This document shows, in pieces, positions 34,742 to 45,120 of a stretch of 64,000 nt of DNA. Position 1 is the first letter of the stretch; the number at the start of each line of letters is the position of its first letter. The translations under genes and the position numbers were made by a program. Location of the stretch: positions 7,393,501 through 7,457,500 of the forward strand of contig JAHHIN020000030.1 of the NCBI GenBank assembly GCA_019925095.2, in the 5' to 3' direction. Source of the stretch: Dendrolimus kikuchii (lineage: Eukaryota; Arthropoda; Insecta; Lepidoptera; Lasiocampidae). The notes under the pieces were generated by a model, which saw only the letters and a list, made by a program, of their open reading frames with translations, was not told where the DNA came from and did no database searches.

Positions 34742-35511
34742 ATTTAATATAAAGCTTTAATTGTTAAATTAGGCAACCCATGTAGTTTTTCACGCTTGGC
34801 AACATTACAAAAAAGAAAAGATTAAAAAAACAAATGAACCAGCTTACTTTATGCTGTAGATGTCACTGTCTTTTAATGGATATCCGTGTTCCATTTTCGA
34901 ACATGTTTCATTTTCAAAAATCACTTTGTAACAAACTTTTTTATTTGTGTAACCGCAAACGAAGGAAAAAGATATTGTGTAATAAATATGAAATATTCGC
35001 TGTCTATATTCTTCAATAGATGGGAAAGTTAAGACCATAAAAAGAATATTACGAAATGTATGTTTTATTAACAAGTTGGAGTTTTTTTTTTAATATTTTA
35101 AGCTTTGCACAGTTTGCTAGTGTCAATGAATTTCGTTTTTATTTTTTTCTTTTGACATCACACATAACAATCACATATTTTAAACACTGATTATGTGTTA
35201 AATTATACTTTATTTTCTATAATATTATACAATTCTATAAGTGAGTCCCGGGGTGATTTAGATTCACGATTGGACCCGTTAGGTGGCGCCGCTAAACTCC
35301 TCCTAAATTTATTGAAATTATATTTTTGTTCAAGTGGATTCGAGAAAAGTTTAGATTAACATTTGGTTCCGGTAGATGGCGCTACAATCGGTTTCTAGAT
35401 TTTTATTTTTTAAGACAGGACAGCATCTGCCGGGTACAGCTACTGCTTGACAGCTAGTTTTTATGTGAAAAGAAAAGTGGTGTTTCTACTATTGTCCACG
35501 CAATTTTTTTT
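34742..35511. other. Non-coding stretch
   Basis: Positions 35,240-35,460 carry GGTGGCGCC / GATGGCGCTAC repeat remnants related to the next feature. No gene. Confidence 0.45.
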
Positions 35512-35856
35512 TTATATTAGAACACTAGTGGCCCCAGCAGACGTCCTGCTCTGAAGAAATAAAAATCTAGGTCCCGATTCAGCGCCACCTACTGGTTCCA
35601 ATTGTGAATCTAAACCATCCGGGAACCCACTGAAACACACAAAAACAAAATCACCAAAATCGCTCCAGGTGATTAGGAGGATTCTAGAACCCGATCTCAG
35701 CGCCACCTACCTACCGGTTCCAACGGGATAGAAAGTATCCTATGTCCGTCTCCTGGTCCTAAGCTACATCCCCACAAATTTTCAGCCAAATCGGTACGGC
35801 CGTTCTTGAGTTATAAATAGTGTAACTAACACGACTTTCTTTTATATATATAGATA
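35512..35856. repeat. Interspersed repeat (CAGCAGACGTCCTG family)
   Basis: Begins ACACTAGTGGCCCCAGCAGA and ends TTTTATATATATAGAT; it contains two CAGCGCCACCTAC blocks about 120 bp apart. Possibly a Helitron- or LINE-derived repeat; class uncertain. Confidence 0.4.
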
Positions 35857-36461
35857 CGAAACAAATTTCGTTCTCCAGTTTTGCGCTTAGCAACATTCAT
35901 TTTTATTTATATAGAAGATTAAAATTTATCATTCACGTATTCATCTACTGAATAATACGCTTTTTGGATCTAGAGACCTCTCAGTTTCTTTTTAATAACT
36001 AAACTAAGCCAATAATTTTAGTCGTTTTTAAATCATTTGAAGATTTATTAAACATTAATATACCCGTGTAACATATTCATTGAAACGAAAAACGTGTTAT
36101 TAAAGATAAAAGGCGATAGAAATAACACGAGAAATGTATCATTGTCAAATTTACGAAAAACGTGCGAAAAGTTCGTCCGTTTATCGCGGTTCGACGGTAT
36201 TTTAAAGTTCCTTTTACAACTTTTCGTCAATCATGCAAGCATGCTCCCATCGATCGCACGTCCTTTTCTCTACTTCCACATCGAGGGATCAATGCTTATT
36301 TGGTTTAAGTGATATATTAGGAGGATAAAATTAAGTAATTAATACAACATTTGTCGCAAAGCGGTTGGAAATCATCACAATATCGGTCTGTGAGTCTATT
36401 TCTATATGAGACAGTCATTTATCACACAAACTTTACTTGGATAAAATTTTGTAGGAATATG
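35857..36461. other. Non-coding stretch
   Basis: Nothing recognised. Confidence 0.45.
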
Positions 36462-36703
36462 ATACAATGCAGAAGTGGATGGATGCAGAAGTCGTGGAAG
36501 GCCACGACACACCTTCCATGATCAAATTGATCGTGTACTAGCAGAAGGTGATGTCAGGAGCCTTAAGACCAGACGGGCGTGCATGACAAGAGCTATGAAT
36601 GTCAAAGAAGCAAGTGAGGTGTGTAAGAATAAGCCTGAATGGCGCTCTGTTGTCCGTGCCTACCCCGCAAGGGAACTGGCGTGAAGTTATGTATGTATGT
36701 ACC
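36462..36703 (+). pseudogene. RTE-like LINE 3' fragment
   Basis: 5'-truncated tail of the 45,138 family: DGCRSRGRPRHTFHDQIDRV to AYPARELA, then TATG repeats. Confidence 0.75.
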
Positions 36704-37148
36704 AGTCATAAAAATATGTCGGTCATCTCACCTTTAACTATGGATTTGGAAATTTCTAAAATATTACAATTTTTGTTTCATAAATTTGACGGTTTCAATT
36801 ATTTTTCTGAAAAGTTATCAAGATATCGCTTAAACCAAATATCCTTCCAATCCTCGACTTAATCATAATGTGGATTATATATATGTACAGACTTATGAAA
36901 TTTTTACCATTTGATACTTAGTAAAACACAAAAATATTTTGAAAAATGATCTTGTTCCCGTGAAAAACAAGAAAGAAAGATTAGCGTGTGTTATGCTTCG
37001 AGAAATGTTAAATAAATACTCATAAATTCAATCACGCTCAAACGATCGCTCGTCCACCCACTCCTACACTCGCTCGTCCACTCCCAAAGTCGCTCGTCTT
37101 TAACATATCAATGCATATCTTTAGATATTTCAAAGTGTTTCCACTGAC
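36704..37148. other. Intron after the TM6 exon
   Basis: No gene; CGCTCGTCCAC repeats at 37,040-37,100. Confidence 0.45.
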
Positions 37149-37275
37149 CTGAGGTCCGTCCTCATCCTCTATAGGGTCCTTATACCTCCTCACCATGTGC
37201 TGTTCCACAGGCTGGAAGAGCAACGCCGCCGCCCATACATTTAACATGATACCGCCCAGTATTAGAACTGCACCT
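37149..37275 (-). CDS. Monocarboxylate transporter exon: TM6 and central loop
   Basis: A 127-bp exon with acceptor TATTCCAG and donor GTCAGT. One base completes the previous codon; 42 codons follow, ending exactly in phase 0. It encodes TM6 (GAVLILGGIMLNVWAAALLF) and the start of the large cytosolic loop (QPVEQHMVRRYKD, then acidic residues). Phase 0 at the donor is what both candidate terminal exons (23,711 and 7,111) require. A roughly 60-100 bp tandem repeat lies in the intron immediately before the acceptor. Confidence 0.9.
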
Positions 37276-37286
37276 CTGGAATATAT

Positions 37287-37585
37287 AAAATCACATACAT
37301 CTGCATATATGTTTCTGAGTGTGACGGTCACGCGAGTTCAGTGCTTTTTTCCCCCCATCTTAGAATAGCTATATATAGGTATATATACACACATACATCT
37401 GTATATATGTCTCTAAGTGTGACGGTCACGCGAGTTCAGTGCTTTATTCCCCATCCTAGAATAGCTATATTTTATTTTTATTTTTCAATTTTTTTATTAT
37501 ATAGGTATATATACACACATACATCTGTATATATGTCTCTAAGCGTGACGATCACGCGAGTTCAGTGCTTTTTCCGATACCAAAA
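37287..37585. repeat. Three-copy tandem repeat next to a splice acceptor
   Basis: Three copies (about 37,287, 37,390 and 37,515) of a block with ACATACATCTGTATATATG and GACGGTCACGCGAGTTCAG. Copy 1 ends about 12 bp before the acceptor of the TM6 exon. Confidence 0.75.
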
Positions 37586-37755
37586 GTGCACAACGTGCCT
37601 AAAGAAGTTTTCATTTTAATAAACACTAATAGCAGGGATATTCATTGTTTTTAAGCCAATATTATATATTTATTTTGAAAATTTCAACTATTTTATGAAA
37701 TGGATCTTTTTGAGCTGCCAAAATAATTAACTTATTTGAAATCAATCAAAGATCT

Positions 37756-37992
37756 ATTTTTTTTTTTTATTGCAAGAGTTCAGCAGACAGACAGACGGCC
37801 CGTTTGATGAAAAGCGGTTACCATCACCTATGGACATTTGCAACACAAAAGGTGCTACAAATGCGCTGCTGCTCTCTTAAGGGAGACTGGAACCTGGTCA
37901 CTAATGCCGAAAAACAACACAAGGTTGTTATGGCGGCATACTCTAAACCAGGGGTGGTAGCCATCCAGTCGGGCAAATGCCCTACCACCTGA
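37756..37992 (-). mobile_element. Family A retroposon copy
   Basis: Tail (poly-T) to CCCTACCACCTG. Confidence 0.65.
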
Positions 37993-38299
37993 GAAGGCAT
38001 GCTACAATGCACTGCTTACTAGCTGGAACTGGTGTTAAGCTAGTCTGAGTTTGGTCTAGTGTACATTTCCATTTTAAAAATAAGTAAAAATCAAAAACCT
38101 GTATTTTTGAGTTAATAAATGTTCTCCTAGTTTGCACGTCGCCTCGGGCTCTCGGGTTAATATGTATAGTTATAAATTATAATGTTTCCAAGCGTTTATC
38201 TTACTTTTGACGTTTGCACGTCTATCAAGTTACATATTTCTTGACAGTAAAGCCCACATGAAACAAACGACATAATTGTCGTACTTTATAGTTGCGGGT

Positions 38300-39347
38300 T
38301 TTTTTTTATTGGACTTGACTCTATGTTGTTGGTCCGAAGACCTTACAACTTTACCGGGGGTTTTGGGGCGAGTGCCTACGCGAAGCGAAGGCGCTCGAGC
38401 CCGGGGGGGCAACTTGCTCAAGGGAGCTCCCTAAGGAGTTTTACCTCGGCTGGACTGTTGCCATGAGAGGGGGATGAATTTTGCCTACCATAGGGCGACA
38501 CAAAGCACTAATTGAGAACGGGCGACGGATAATATAAAGCCCGAGGGGAAGGACCCCGGCGGACCGGGATCGGTGGTTCGCGGCGGTCTACGCTATCTTA
38601 TTGCCGTTTCGCAACGTGTTATGGCTGGGAGAGAAGAAACGGCGAAAGAAACTTCCTAGCAACACGCCTAGTCTATCCTGTGGGGGGGGCTATGTCTCCT
38701 AGCGTCCCTCGCAGGGACGTGGAGAGATCTTGATTGGCGGCGCCTGAGACGCCGCCGTCTGTGTCTGTCTGTCCGTGCCTGCCAGCCTGCCGTCCTAACC
38801 GCGGGCGGGCTGATCCGGGCCAGCCGTTTTGTGATAACGTCGACCCTGTCCGTGAGGACGTTACGCGGTCGTCGCACGAGAGCCTTTCGCCGAGGCTTAT
38901 AATCGGACGCGGACACGACGAGCGGATTTCGATGGTGCGGCGCGAGATCGAAATACTTACGCGAGAGCGACGTAATGTAGTTTTTGATGGAGGGAAGCTC
39001 CAGATCGCGGTGGACGTCGACGTTACGCATATAGAGGGGAGCACCGACGGCTTTGTGCATGAATTTACTCTGCACGATTTGCAGTCTATCTAAAAGGGCA
39101 GGCTTGGCATGGCCGAATACCACACTCGCGTATGTCATGATCGGGCGGATGCATCTTTTATACAAAGTAAGCTTGTGTCTGAGGGACATTTTGCTTCGTT
39201 TGTCTATCATGGGTGCTAAACGACCCATCACAAATCGCGCTCTATTTCGGACTATAGTGATATGCTCGTTGAAGTGCAAGTTCTGATCTAGGGTGACACC
39301 CAGGTATTTGGTGTACTTTGCCCAGGGGATTTGTTGTTCGTAGAGCG
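38300..39347 (-). mobile_element. 5'-truncated Jockey LINE copy with target duplication
   Basis: Same family as 50,208-55,449: the C-terminal end of ORF2 (stop near 38,668; KYFDLAPHHRNPLVV, RRRRLRRRQSRS) and the complete 3' UTR, ending in poly(T) at 38,300-38,309. It is flanked by an 11-bp direct repeat, TAGTTGCGGGT (38,289-38,299 and 39,348-39,358), which proves both ends. Confidence 0.9.
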
Positions 39348-39509
39348 TAGTTGCGGGTGACGTAAAAGCGATGTTCTGAGAATCACGTCATTCGCAGATT
39401 ATATATTTTAAACCATTGACAGTATACGTAAATAAATCGAAAGCAATTAATTTGATAATAAAAAATGTTCTACTTTAAAGAAAAATAATACCTACCACAA
39501 TTATTATAA

Positions 39510-39806
39510 ACACTATCAGCCCATAAATGTCCCACTGCTGGGCTCGGGCCTCCCATTATAGGGGGAAACGGACAGTATACCCGCCACGCTTGTCCAAGAC
39601 GGCTTGGCAGCTTTGACACATCGGTTATCTCGATGTGCAGGTTGCATCACGATGTTATCCTTCACCGTTGTTAGCATGTGGTAATTGTAACAATATGCTC
39701 ATTAGATCAGAAAACTGACTAAGTGGCCCATGCGTTCCGGCCAGGATCGAACCCGCGTCCTTTAGAGTTTGGGACGCGTGCATTAACCATTACGCTACCA
39801 CGACTT
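39510..39806 (-). mobile_element. tRNA-derived SINE, second copy
   Basis: Close match to 9,395-9,690; B box GGGTTCGATCC at 39,744-39,754 on the minus strand. Lies in the intron after the TM4-TM5 exon. Confidence 0.8.
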
Positions 39807-39955
39807 ATTATAAGTATTATTATTATAAGTGCTTATAAAATGGCTTATTTAATATATGTAAAATACGTTCATTGAAATGTAGGTAAATTTATTACACGAA
39901 ATATTATTTTCAGCACAAATGTAAAATAAATGCTTGGAAAGATAATAGTGATGGA

Positions 39956-40135
39956 TTTTTTTTTATTGCTGGAGTGCTGGAGTGGCTGACGGCCCAACTA
40001 TAATGGAAAGTGGTTACCGTCGCCTATAAACATTTGCAACACTAAAGGTGCTACCAATGTGCTGCCGAACTCGTAGATGGGGGCTGGAACCTGGCCACTA
40101 ATGCCGGAACACAACTCAAGGTTGTTATGACGGAT
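39956..40135 (-). mobile_element. Family A retroposon copy at a splice donor
   Basis: Truncated copy; its 5' truncation point is about 25 bp from the donor of the exon at 40,166. Confidence 0.6.
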
Positions 40136-40165
40136 ATACTGATGGATAAACTGAAACCAACTCAC

Positions 40166-40345
40166 TGTAATCCATATGTCTCGAGTAGGTATCTGAGTAC
40201 AGGCGGCAGTATGATGCTACCGAACGCGGAGCCGGACATGCAGATCCCGTTGGCGAGGCCGCGCAACCGGACAAAGTATGACGTCACGATGTACACCGTG
40301 GGCGGGAACGCCAGCCCTGCGCCCGCGCCCACCAACGCGCCGAAA
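40166..40345 (-). CDS. Monocarboxylate transporter exon: TM4-TM5
   Basis: A 180-bp exon, acceptor GTTTCCAG, donor GTGAGT. One base completes a Ser codon, followed by 59 codons and two trailing bases. TM4 is FGALVGAGAGLAFPPTVYIV. The second MCT signature between TM4 and TM5 is visible as SYFVRLRGLANGICMSGSAFG, close to the family pattern YFxxRRxLAxGxAxAGS. The exon ends in LLETYG, which leads into the GAVLILGG of the next exon, as in other MCTs. A retroposon copy (39,956-40,135) begins about 25 bp past the donor. Confidence 0.92.
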
Positions 40346-41046
40346 CTGGAAACAACAAAAGGGAAAGATATAAATAAATAATGAGTACGAATATAACCAA
40401 ACAGATCAAACTTCGATCGCACTCTCTAAAACTTTTATTCAAAGTAAATTTCACTGGAGAACATATTTTGAAGGTACATATATACATACATGATTATAAT
40501 CTACCGAAAAATAATACGCTAAATTGTAAACAGTATGTTACGGTTCACAATAGTTCGACAGTTTACAATCTCGCGAGAAATATTATAATCTACCGGTATT
40601 TGCAATTTGACGGTCATATATATACAGCGGACCACTTTGGGGTAGATTCCAGACATGCATGCCACAGTAAATGATGGAAAGTTCGTTTTACGAAATTTAA
40701 CATGTCAGGAAAATATTCATTAATTGAAAAATTCAATATAAAATAAATTATATAAAATAATGTACAAATTCGCGACGGCAGCGTCCGAATGTGGCCAAGT
40801 AACGGCGGTGACAGGACCTTCTAATTTCAAAGCACCGTATATTACAGTATTGGATATTATTTTAGATCTTATTTCGTTACATTAAAGTTCCAAATGGTAT
40901 AATAAAAATTACATTAAAGGTCGCTTGGAGTGGGCAAAACGCTTTTTCCTTACGTGACGATCTCTGCCAGTTCACTCTTGTAAGCAACGTAAAAGAATTT
41001 CATTCCAATATTAACATTAATAGAATACAAAATATAAAAAATATAC
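40346..41046. other. Intron between TM2-TM3 and TM4-TM5 exons
   Basis: No feature beyond splice signals; 40,760-40,830 resembles 32,230-32,310 (GACCTTCTAATTTCAAA), a short unnamed repeat. Confidence 0.5.
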
Positions 41047-41173
41047 CTGAAATATAAATAGTATACATTGAACGCTTGGCTACTGAGTATCATTCCAAGT
41101 GCTGCAGAACTTCCACCAATGAGGGTTACCGTTCTGTACGACCACTTCACCGAAAGGAGCGATGATATGGGGC
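41047..41173 (-). CDS. Monocarboxylate transporter exon: TM2-TM3
   Basis: A 127-bp exon after a TTTTCCAG acceptor and before a GTATAT donor. Its two leading bases complete the Gly codon begun by the exon at 42,472, and two trailing bases continue into the exon at 40,345. It encodes the end of TM2 (GPISSLLSV), a short loop and TM3 (TVTLIGGSSAALGMILSSQ, then VYYLYF). Length, hydrophobicity and phase fit an MCT. The intron just upstream of the acceptor is a short-period CACT/TTCA tandem repeat (about 41,190-41,305). Confidence 0.9.
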
Positions 41174-41189
41174 CTGGAAAACAAAAAAA

Positions 41190-41305
41190 CTCACTCACTA
41201 CTACTATGCTCATTCACTCACTAACTGTAACTATGCTCACTCACTCATTCACTCACTAACTGTAACTATGCTCACTCACTCATTCACTAACTAACTATAT
41301 CCTCC
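41190..41305. repeat. Short tandem repeat before the TM2-TM3 exon
   Basis: About three units of CACTCACTAACTGTAACTATG with CACT/TTCA filler, starting about 17 bp from the acceptor. Confidence 0.7.
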
Positions 41306-41329
41306 TTGCTAACTATAACTACAGGGCGG

Positions 41330-41680
41330 CAAAATAAAATAGAAAATAAGATTTTTTTTAAAGGTTTTTAATTTAAATACAAGCTTTTGAGATCCTGGAT
41401 ATCATGTAGCCGCAGAATACTAGCCAAGACAAGCAAAACGAGCCCAAACACGACGAGTGTATCTCGTTTAGTACAGGAGTTCCTATGAACACCTTCCAAC
41501 TCCATCATCAGATCCATGGTACCATATTATTGCACTGTCACGCGATATACATATGCGTGCAAAATTTCAGCTCAGTCGGAAACCGGGAAGTTGGTCAAAT
41601 TTAACTTGCAAGATTCCACCCGAACTTACATACATACATAACTAGGTACATCCATTGCAAGTTAAATAAAAGCTTGTAAT
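41330..41680 (+). repeat. Interspersed repeat ending in CATA repeats
   Basis: Ends with GCAAAATTTCAGCTCAGTCG, then a TTGCAAGATT block and ACATACATACATA. Looks like a LINE 3' end; family unknown. Confidence 0.4.
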
Positions 41681-42040
41681 AATAGAGGCGCCACTTTCGC
41701 TTTGTCTAAACCCTAGCAACAGCAATATTAGGTCAAGAGTAATTTCGATACTTACTAGTAATTTTTAGTACGACATCAAACATCGTGTAAGTATCCAGTT
41801 GCTTATGATGTTTACTTTAATAATAATGACTATAATTTTTTAAGCAAGAGTTTTAACTTCAGTGATAGTTAACAGAACAATTCCTTGATTAAAAGAACCT
41901 TAACTAACCAATACAAACCTATCATGTCGGCTGTTCTTTGGTAAATAGCATCGAATTATAATGAAAACATTTTTGAGTCAAATTCCACTAGACATACTTG
42001 GTAAACTTAAATAATTCGTAACTTAATTAACTTAATTTTT

Positions 42041-42344
42041 ATCCCTGCACGAACGGAGAAAAAATACAATTTCCTGCGACCGGGCGGCTTGTCGTAAGAA
42101 GCGACAGAACAACCCACAGCCAGATGGTAGGGCATTCGCCCGACTGAATGGCTACCACCCCTGGTCTAAAGTATGTCGCTATAACAACCTTGAATTGTGT
42201 TCCGGCATTAGTGACCAGGTTCCAGTCTCCCTTGAGAGAACAGCTGATTTGTAGCACCTTTGGTGTTGCAAATGTCCATAGGCGATGGTAACCGCTTTCC
42301 ATCAAGCGGGCCGTCTGTCTGCTGAACTCCTGCAATAAAAAAAA
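42041..42344 (+). mobile_element. Family A retroposon, near full length
   Basis: The most complete plus-strand copy: from ATCCCTGCACGAACGGAG through CAACCCACAGCCAGATGG to CTCCTGCAATAAAAAAAA. Confidence 0.7.
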
Positions 42345-42471
42345 GGAGTATAATGCTTTTCGCTTACATGACGATTTCTGCCACTTCACTCTACTGTAAG
42401 CCGCGAAAAAGAACTTCGTAACTAAAAAATAGAACCAGCATTCTTCTACCACGGTTGTATTGAACACTTAC

Positions 42472-42615
42472 CTAAACTGCTGTATAGGAAATAACATACA
42501 GCCACAATCCACGACGACGCCGCATTGTTTGTTTGGAACACATCGTTCAGCTCCACCATCAGGACACCGAAGGACTTGATAGTTCCAGGAATGAGGATAT
42601 TCACTACAGTCGCAC
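42472..42615 (-). CDS. Monocarboxylate transporter exon: TM1 and start of TM2
   Basis: A 144-bp exon bounded by a TTCCAG acceptor and a GTAAGT donor. It enters with two bases of a codon and leaves with one, matching its neighbours. The translation contains GTIKSFGVLMVEL at the end of TM1 and NNAASSWIVAVCYFLYSSL entering TM2. The Lys before Ser-Phe-Gly sits where MCT1 has its functionally important TM1 lysine (family knowledge). It lies 18 kb downstream of the previous recognised exon; that intron holds the nested BEL element. A poly(A)-tailed retroposon (42,041-42,344) lies about 130 bp beyond the donor. Confidence 0.9.
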
Positions 42616-43069
42616 CTGGAATTCAGAGAAAGTGGATTCCAATTGGATCATCTATAAAAAAATGCAACAGTAACACCGTCTGTCTATTTGTTAAGCCTTC
42701 ACGAAAAAGCTACTGGAGTACTACTGGATCAGTTTTGCTGTAATTTTGAACATACGTAGTTTAAATACCGAAAATGGACATAGATACTTTTCATCCCGGA
42801 ATATGGGGTAGTTTGCCATATAAAATCAAGTGAATCTTCCGGGGGCAAACAACGCTAACATAAAAATTTAACACAATGTAACCTGTATTAATTAATACTT
42901 GCTCTTTAAGCAAGAGGGACATACTAGGGTTGCCGCGGGGAAAAACTTGTTATATTTATTAATAAATAAAAAAAACTTCGTTTAAAAAAACCGACTTCAA
43001 AAACTAGACAGTATAAAATAACTTATTTCTAAAGCTATCTTTAATCATAATATCTTATTTTTAATATAT
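42616..43069. other. Intronic non-coding stretch
   Basis: Includes ACTTCGTTTAAAAAAACCGA (about 42,975), a common short lepidopteran repeat motif. No gene. Confidence 0.45.
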
Positions 43070-43581
43070 TGTTACAACTTAGCCAAAATTCCACGAAGCA
43101 CACCGGCCTGCCATAAAGCAGGGTTTTATTACCCTCCGCATTTGCAGTTCTTTTGTGTTTAAAATTTGCAATTACACAATAGCCTATTGTTCTTGTACTT
43201 GTTTATAGCCGTTCGCAGGGCTAATTAGGCAGGTGTGCAGAATTATGTTTCCTGGGAATTGCGCCGACAGAGGCGCAGGTGTTATTCGTGGAAATCATTG
43301 TTTACCCGGTCGTGATACATTGTAAGCTCAGTATAAAGGAATGCCCGAACGGAGAGATCGGCAGTCGAGCGACGATTATGATACTAGCAAGACGTGTGTT
43401 CATTCGACAAGCGACTAGTAAAGGACTTTGCGCGTGTTATTGATCGTGCAGATTGTAACAAGTTGTGTTACTGGTTGTATCCAGTATATTTGTACCTGTT
43501 TTAAACGTGTTTGTACAGTTCTAATAAACTCTATAGTAATTCCAACGGCATTTTAATTCGAATCCTGCGTAACTCGTAACA
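43070..43581 (+). repeat. Solo LTR, 512 bp
   Basis: Starts TGTTACAACTTAG and ends CTCGTAACA (inverted TGTTAC/GTAACA ends), flanked by ATAT on both sides (weak, low complexity). Contains a TATA-like CAGTATAAAGG and a polyadenylation-like CTAATAAACTCTATAG. Relatives at 18,772 and about 63,050. Confidence 0.65.
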
Positions 43582-43717
43582 ATATATTATCTAAAACATC
43601 TTACAAGTCGGTGCTTAGTAATTTTCAAAATATAGTAATTTTTATGTTTTACTTCGCACCGACTTATGTTGATCCAAGTTTAAAATTAACAAAAAATAAC
43701 TAATTACGGAATATAAC

Positions 43718-44052
43718 TGGTGGTGCGGGTGACAAAAGTAGAATTTGTTGGTGGTGGAAGGAGGCAAAATCCACAGCCGGGTAGATTTAAGCGGCACTCA
43801 CCTGCGGATCCCCAATCCTCGTCGTAAAGCACGTCTTCAGGGGTTGCGTATATCACACCAACAGGAGCGGGTTTAAGGTAAAAGCGTTCTATGCAAATCA
43901 CTTATGCGCGTGCGGTGCTCACGAGGCCGTCGACGTACTGGCGCCCGCCGGCACGAGTCGTGGTTAGCCGACAGGTGGCACCACCTGTCTCTATCCAGCG
44001 TGCGGATTTGCGGAAAGGAGGGGAAAGGTAGGTAATATAAGGCGCCTAACCA
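43718..44052 (-). repeat. BEL/Pao 3' LTR
   Basis: 335 bp from TGGTGGTGCGGGTGAC to GGCGCCTAACCA (plus-strand reading); a G-rich AAGGCGGGGTG tract (polypurine-like) adjoins at 44,053-44,066 on the element strand. Confidence 0.93.
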
Positions 44053-44312
44053 TGCACCCCGCCTTGAAAGTTCATAGATCTTTCAACAGAAGATGCGAAA
44101 AGAAGAAAAGAGAGGATAGAGCAGGCATAAGGCCTAAGCGAAAATAAAGTGCGGTGCGGATATATAAAATAAATATAAGTAGCGGTTGAAAATTATGCTA
44201 ATGAGTGCGGTATCAATGAATAAAACAATATAAACTAATATTAAGGCGATTATTGAACTAAATTTTACTAATAATTAAGATGTTACTATATGCTAAATGA
44301 AACTTTGAAAGA

Positions 44313-45120
44313 TTACTGTTGCGGTAAAGGATAAAGTTTGACAACTGGACGTTTGTAAACTCCAGTACTAGTTTTTACAGTAGCGACTCGGATAACTCCG
44401 TCTGATCCTGGATAGACTTCCGTAATTATACCTAAGGGCCAACTCAAAGGTGGCAAATTATCGTTTTCTAATAGAACTATGGTGCCTATTTCCACGGAGC
44501 GTTCCGGAGTACACCATTTTTGGCGCACTTGTAATGTATGTAAATACTCAACTCGCCACTTCTTCCAGTAAGAAAGAACGAGTTGATCTAAAAGATCTTT
44601 CCGTTTAGTTAACGTTATGCGGGCGTCTGGCAATTCAGAAGAAGGCAAGTGCTTTAAAGGACTTGACATTAAGAAATGAGCGGGTGTTAACACGTCCGGA
44701 TGCGGATCTGCGGAGACAGCAATAAGCGGTCTTGAATTCAAAATACATTCGGTTTGTACTAAAACCCTTAAAAGTTCCTCATAAGTGAGAAGTTGTTTGC
44801 CTATTACTCTAAACAAATGCGTTTTAACACTTTTAATATTAGCCTCCCACGCCCCCCCAAAGTGTGGAGATCGTGGAGGAATCATTTTCCACTCTATTCG
44901 ACTATTCAATAGCTCTTGCTTGACTTCAGCTCGAAAAGTCGAACTTAACAGAAAATTATGCATTTCGTCTAACATTACTTTGGCACCGACAAAATTAGTG
45001 CCATTATCTGAATATATTACCGATACTGGACCGCGGCGAGATATAAATCTCTTGAAAGCGGAAATAAATGATGCGGAAGTGAGATCTGACACTAATTCAA
45101 TATGAATTGCCTTAGTAACA
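44313..45120 (-). pseudogene. BEL/Pao integrase C-terminal part
   Basis: Frame with VTKAIHIELVSDLT, the second catalytic Asp in YSDNGTNFVGA and the Glu in HFGGAWEAN, followed by the C-terminal domain typical of BEL pol (LPPLSWPLGIITEVYPG) and stop at 44,313. The first catalytic Asp and about 65-70 expected residues before VTKAIH are missing at the LINE junction. Confidence 0.85.

Noticed and set aside
42039..42467. 142-codon minus-strand ORF near a transporter exon
   Set aside because: It is the antisense of a family A retroposon; the real exon starts at 42,472.
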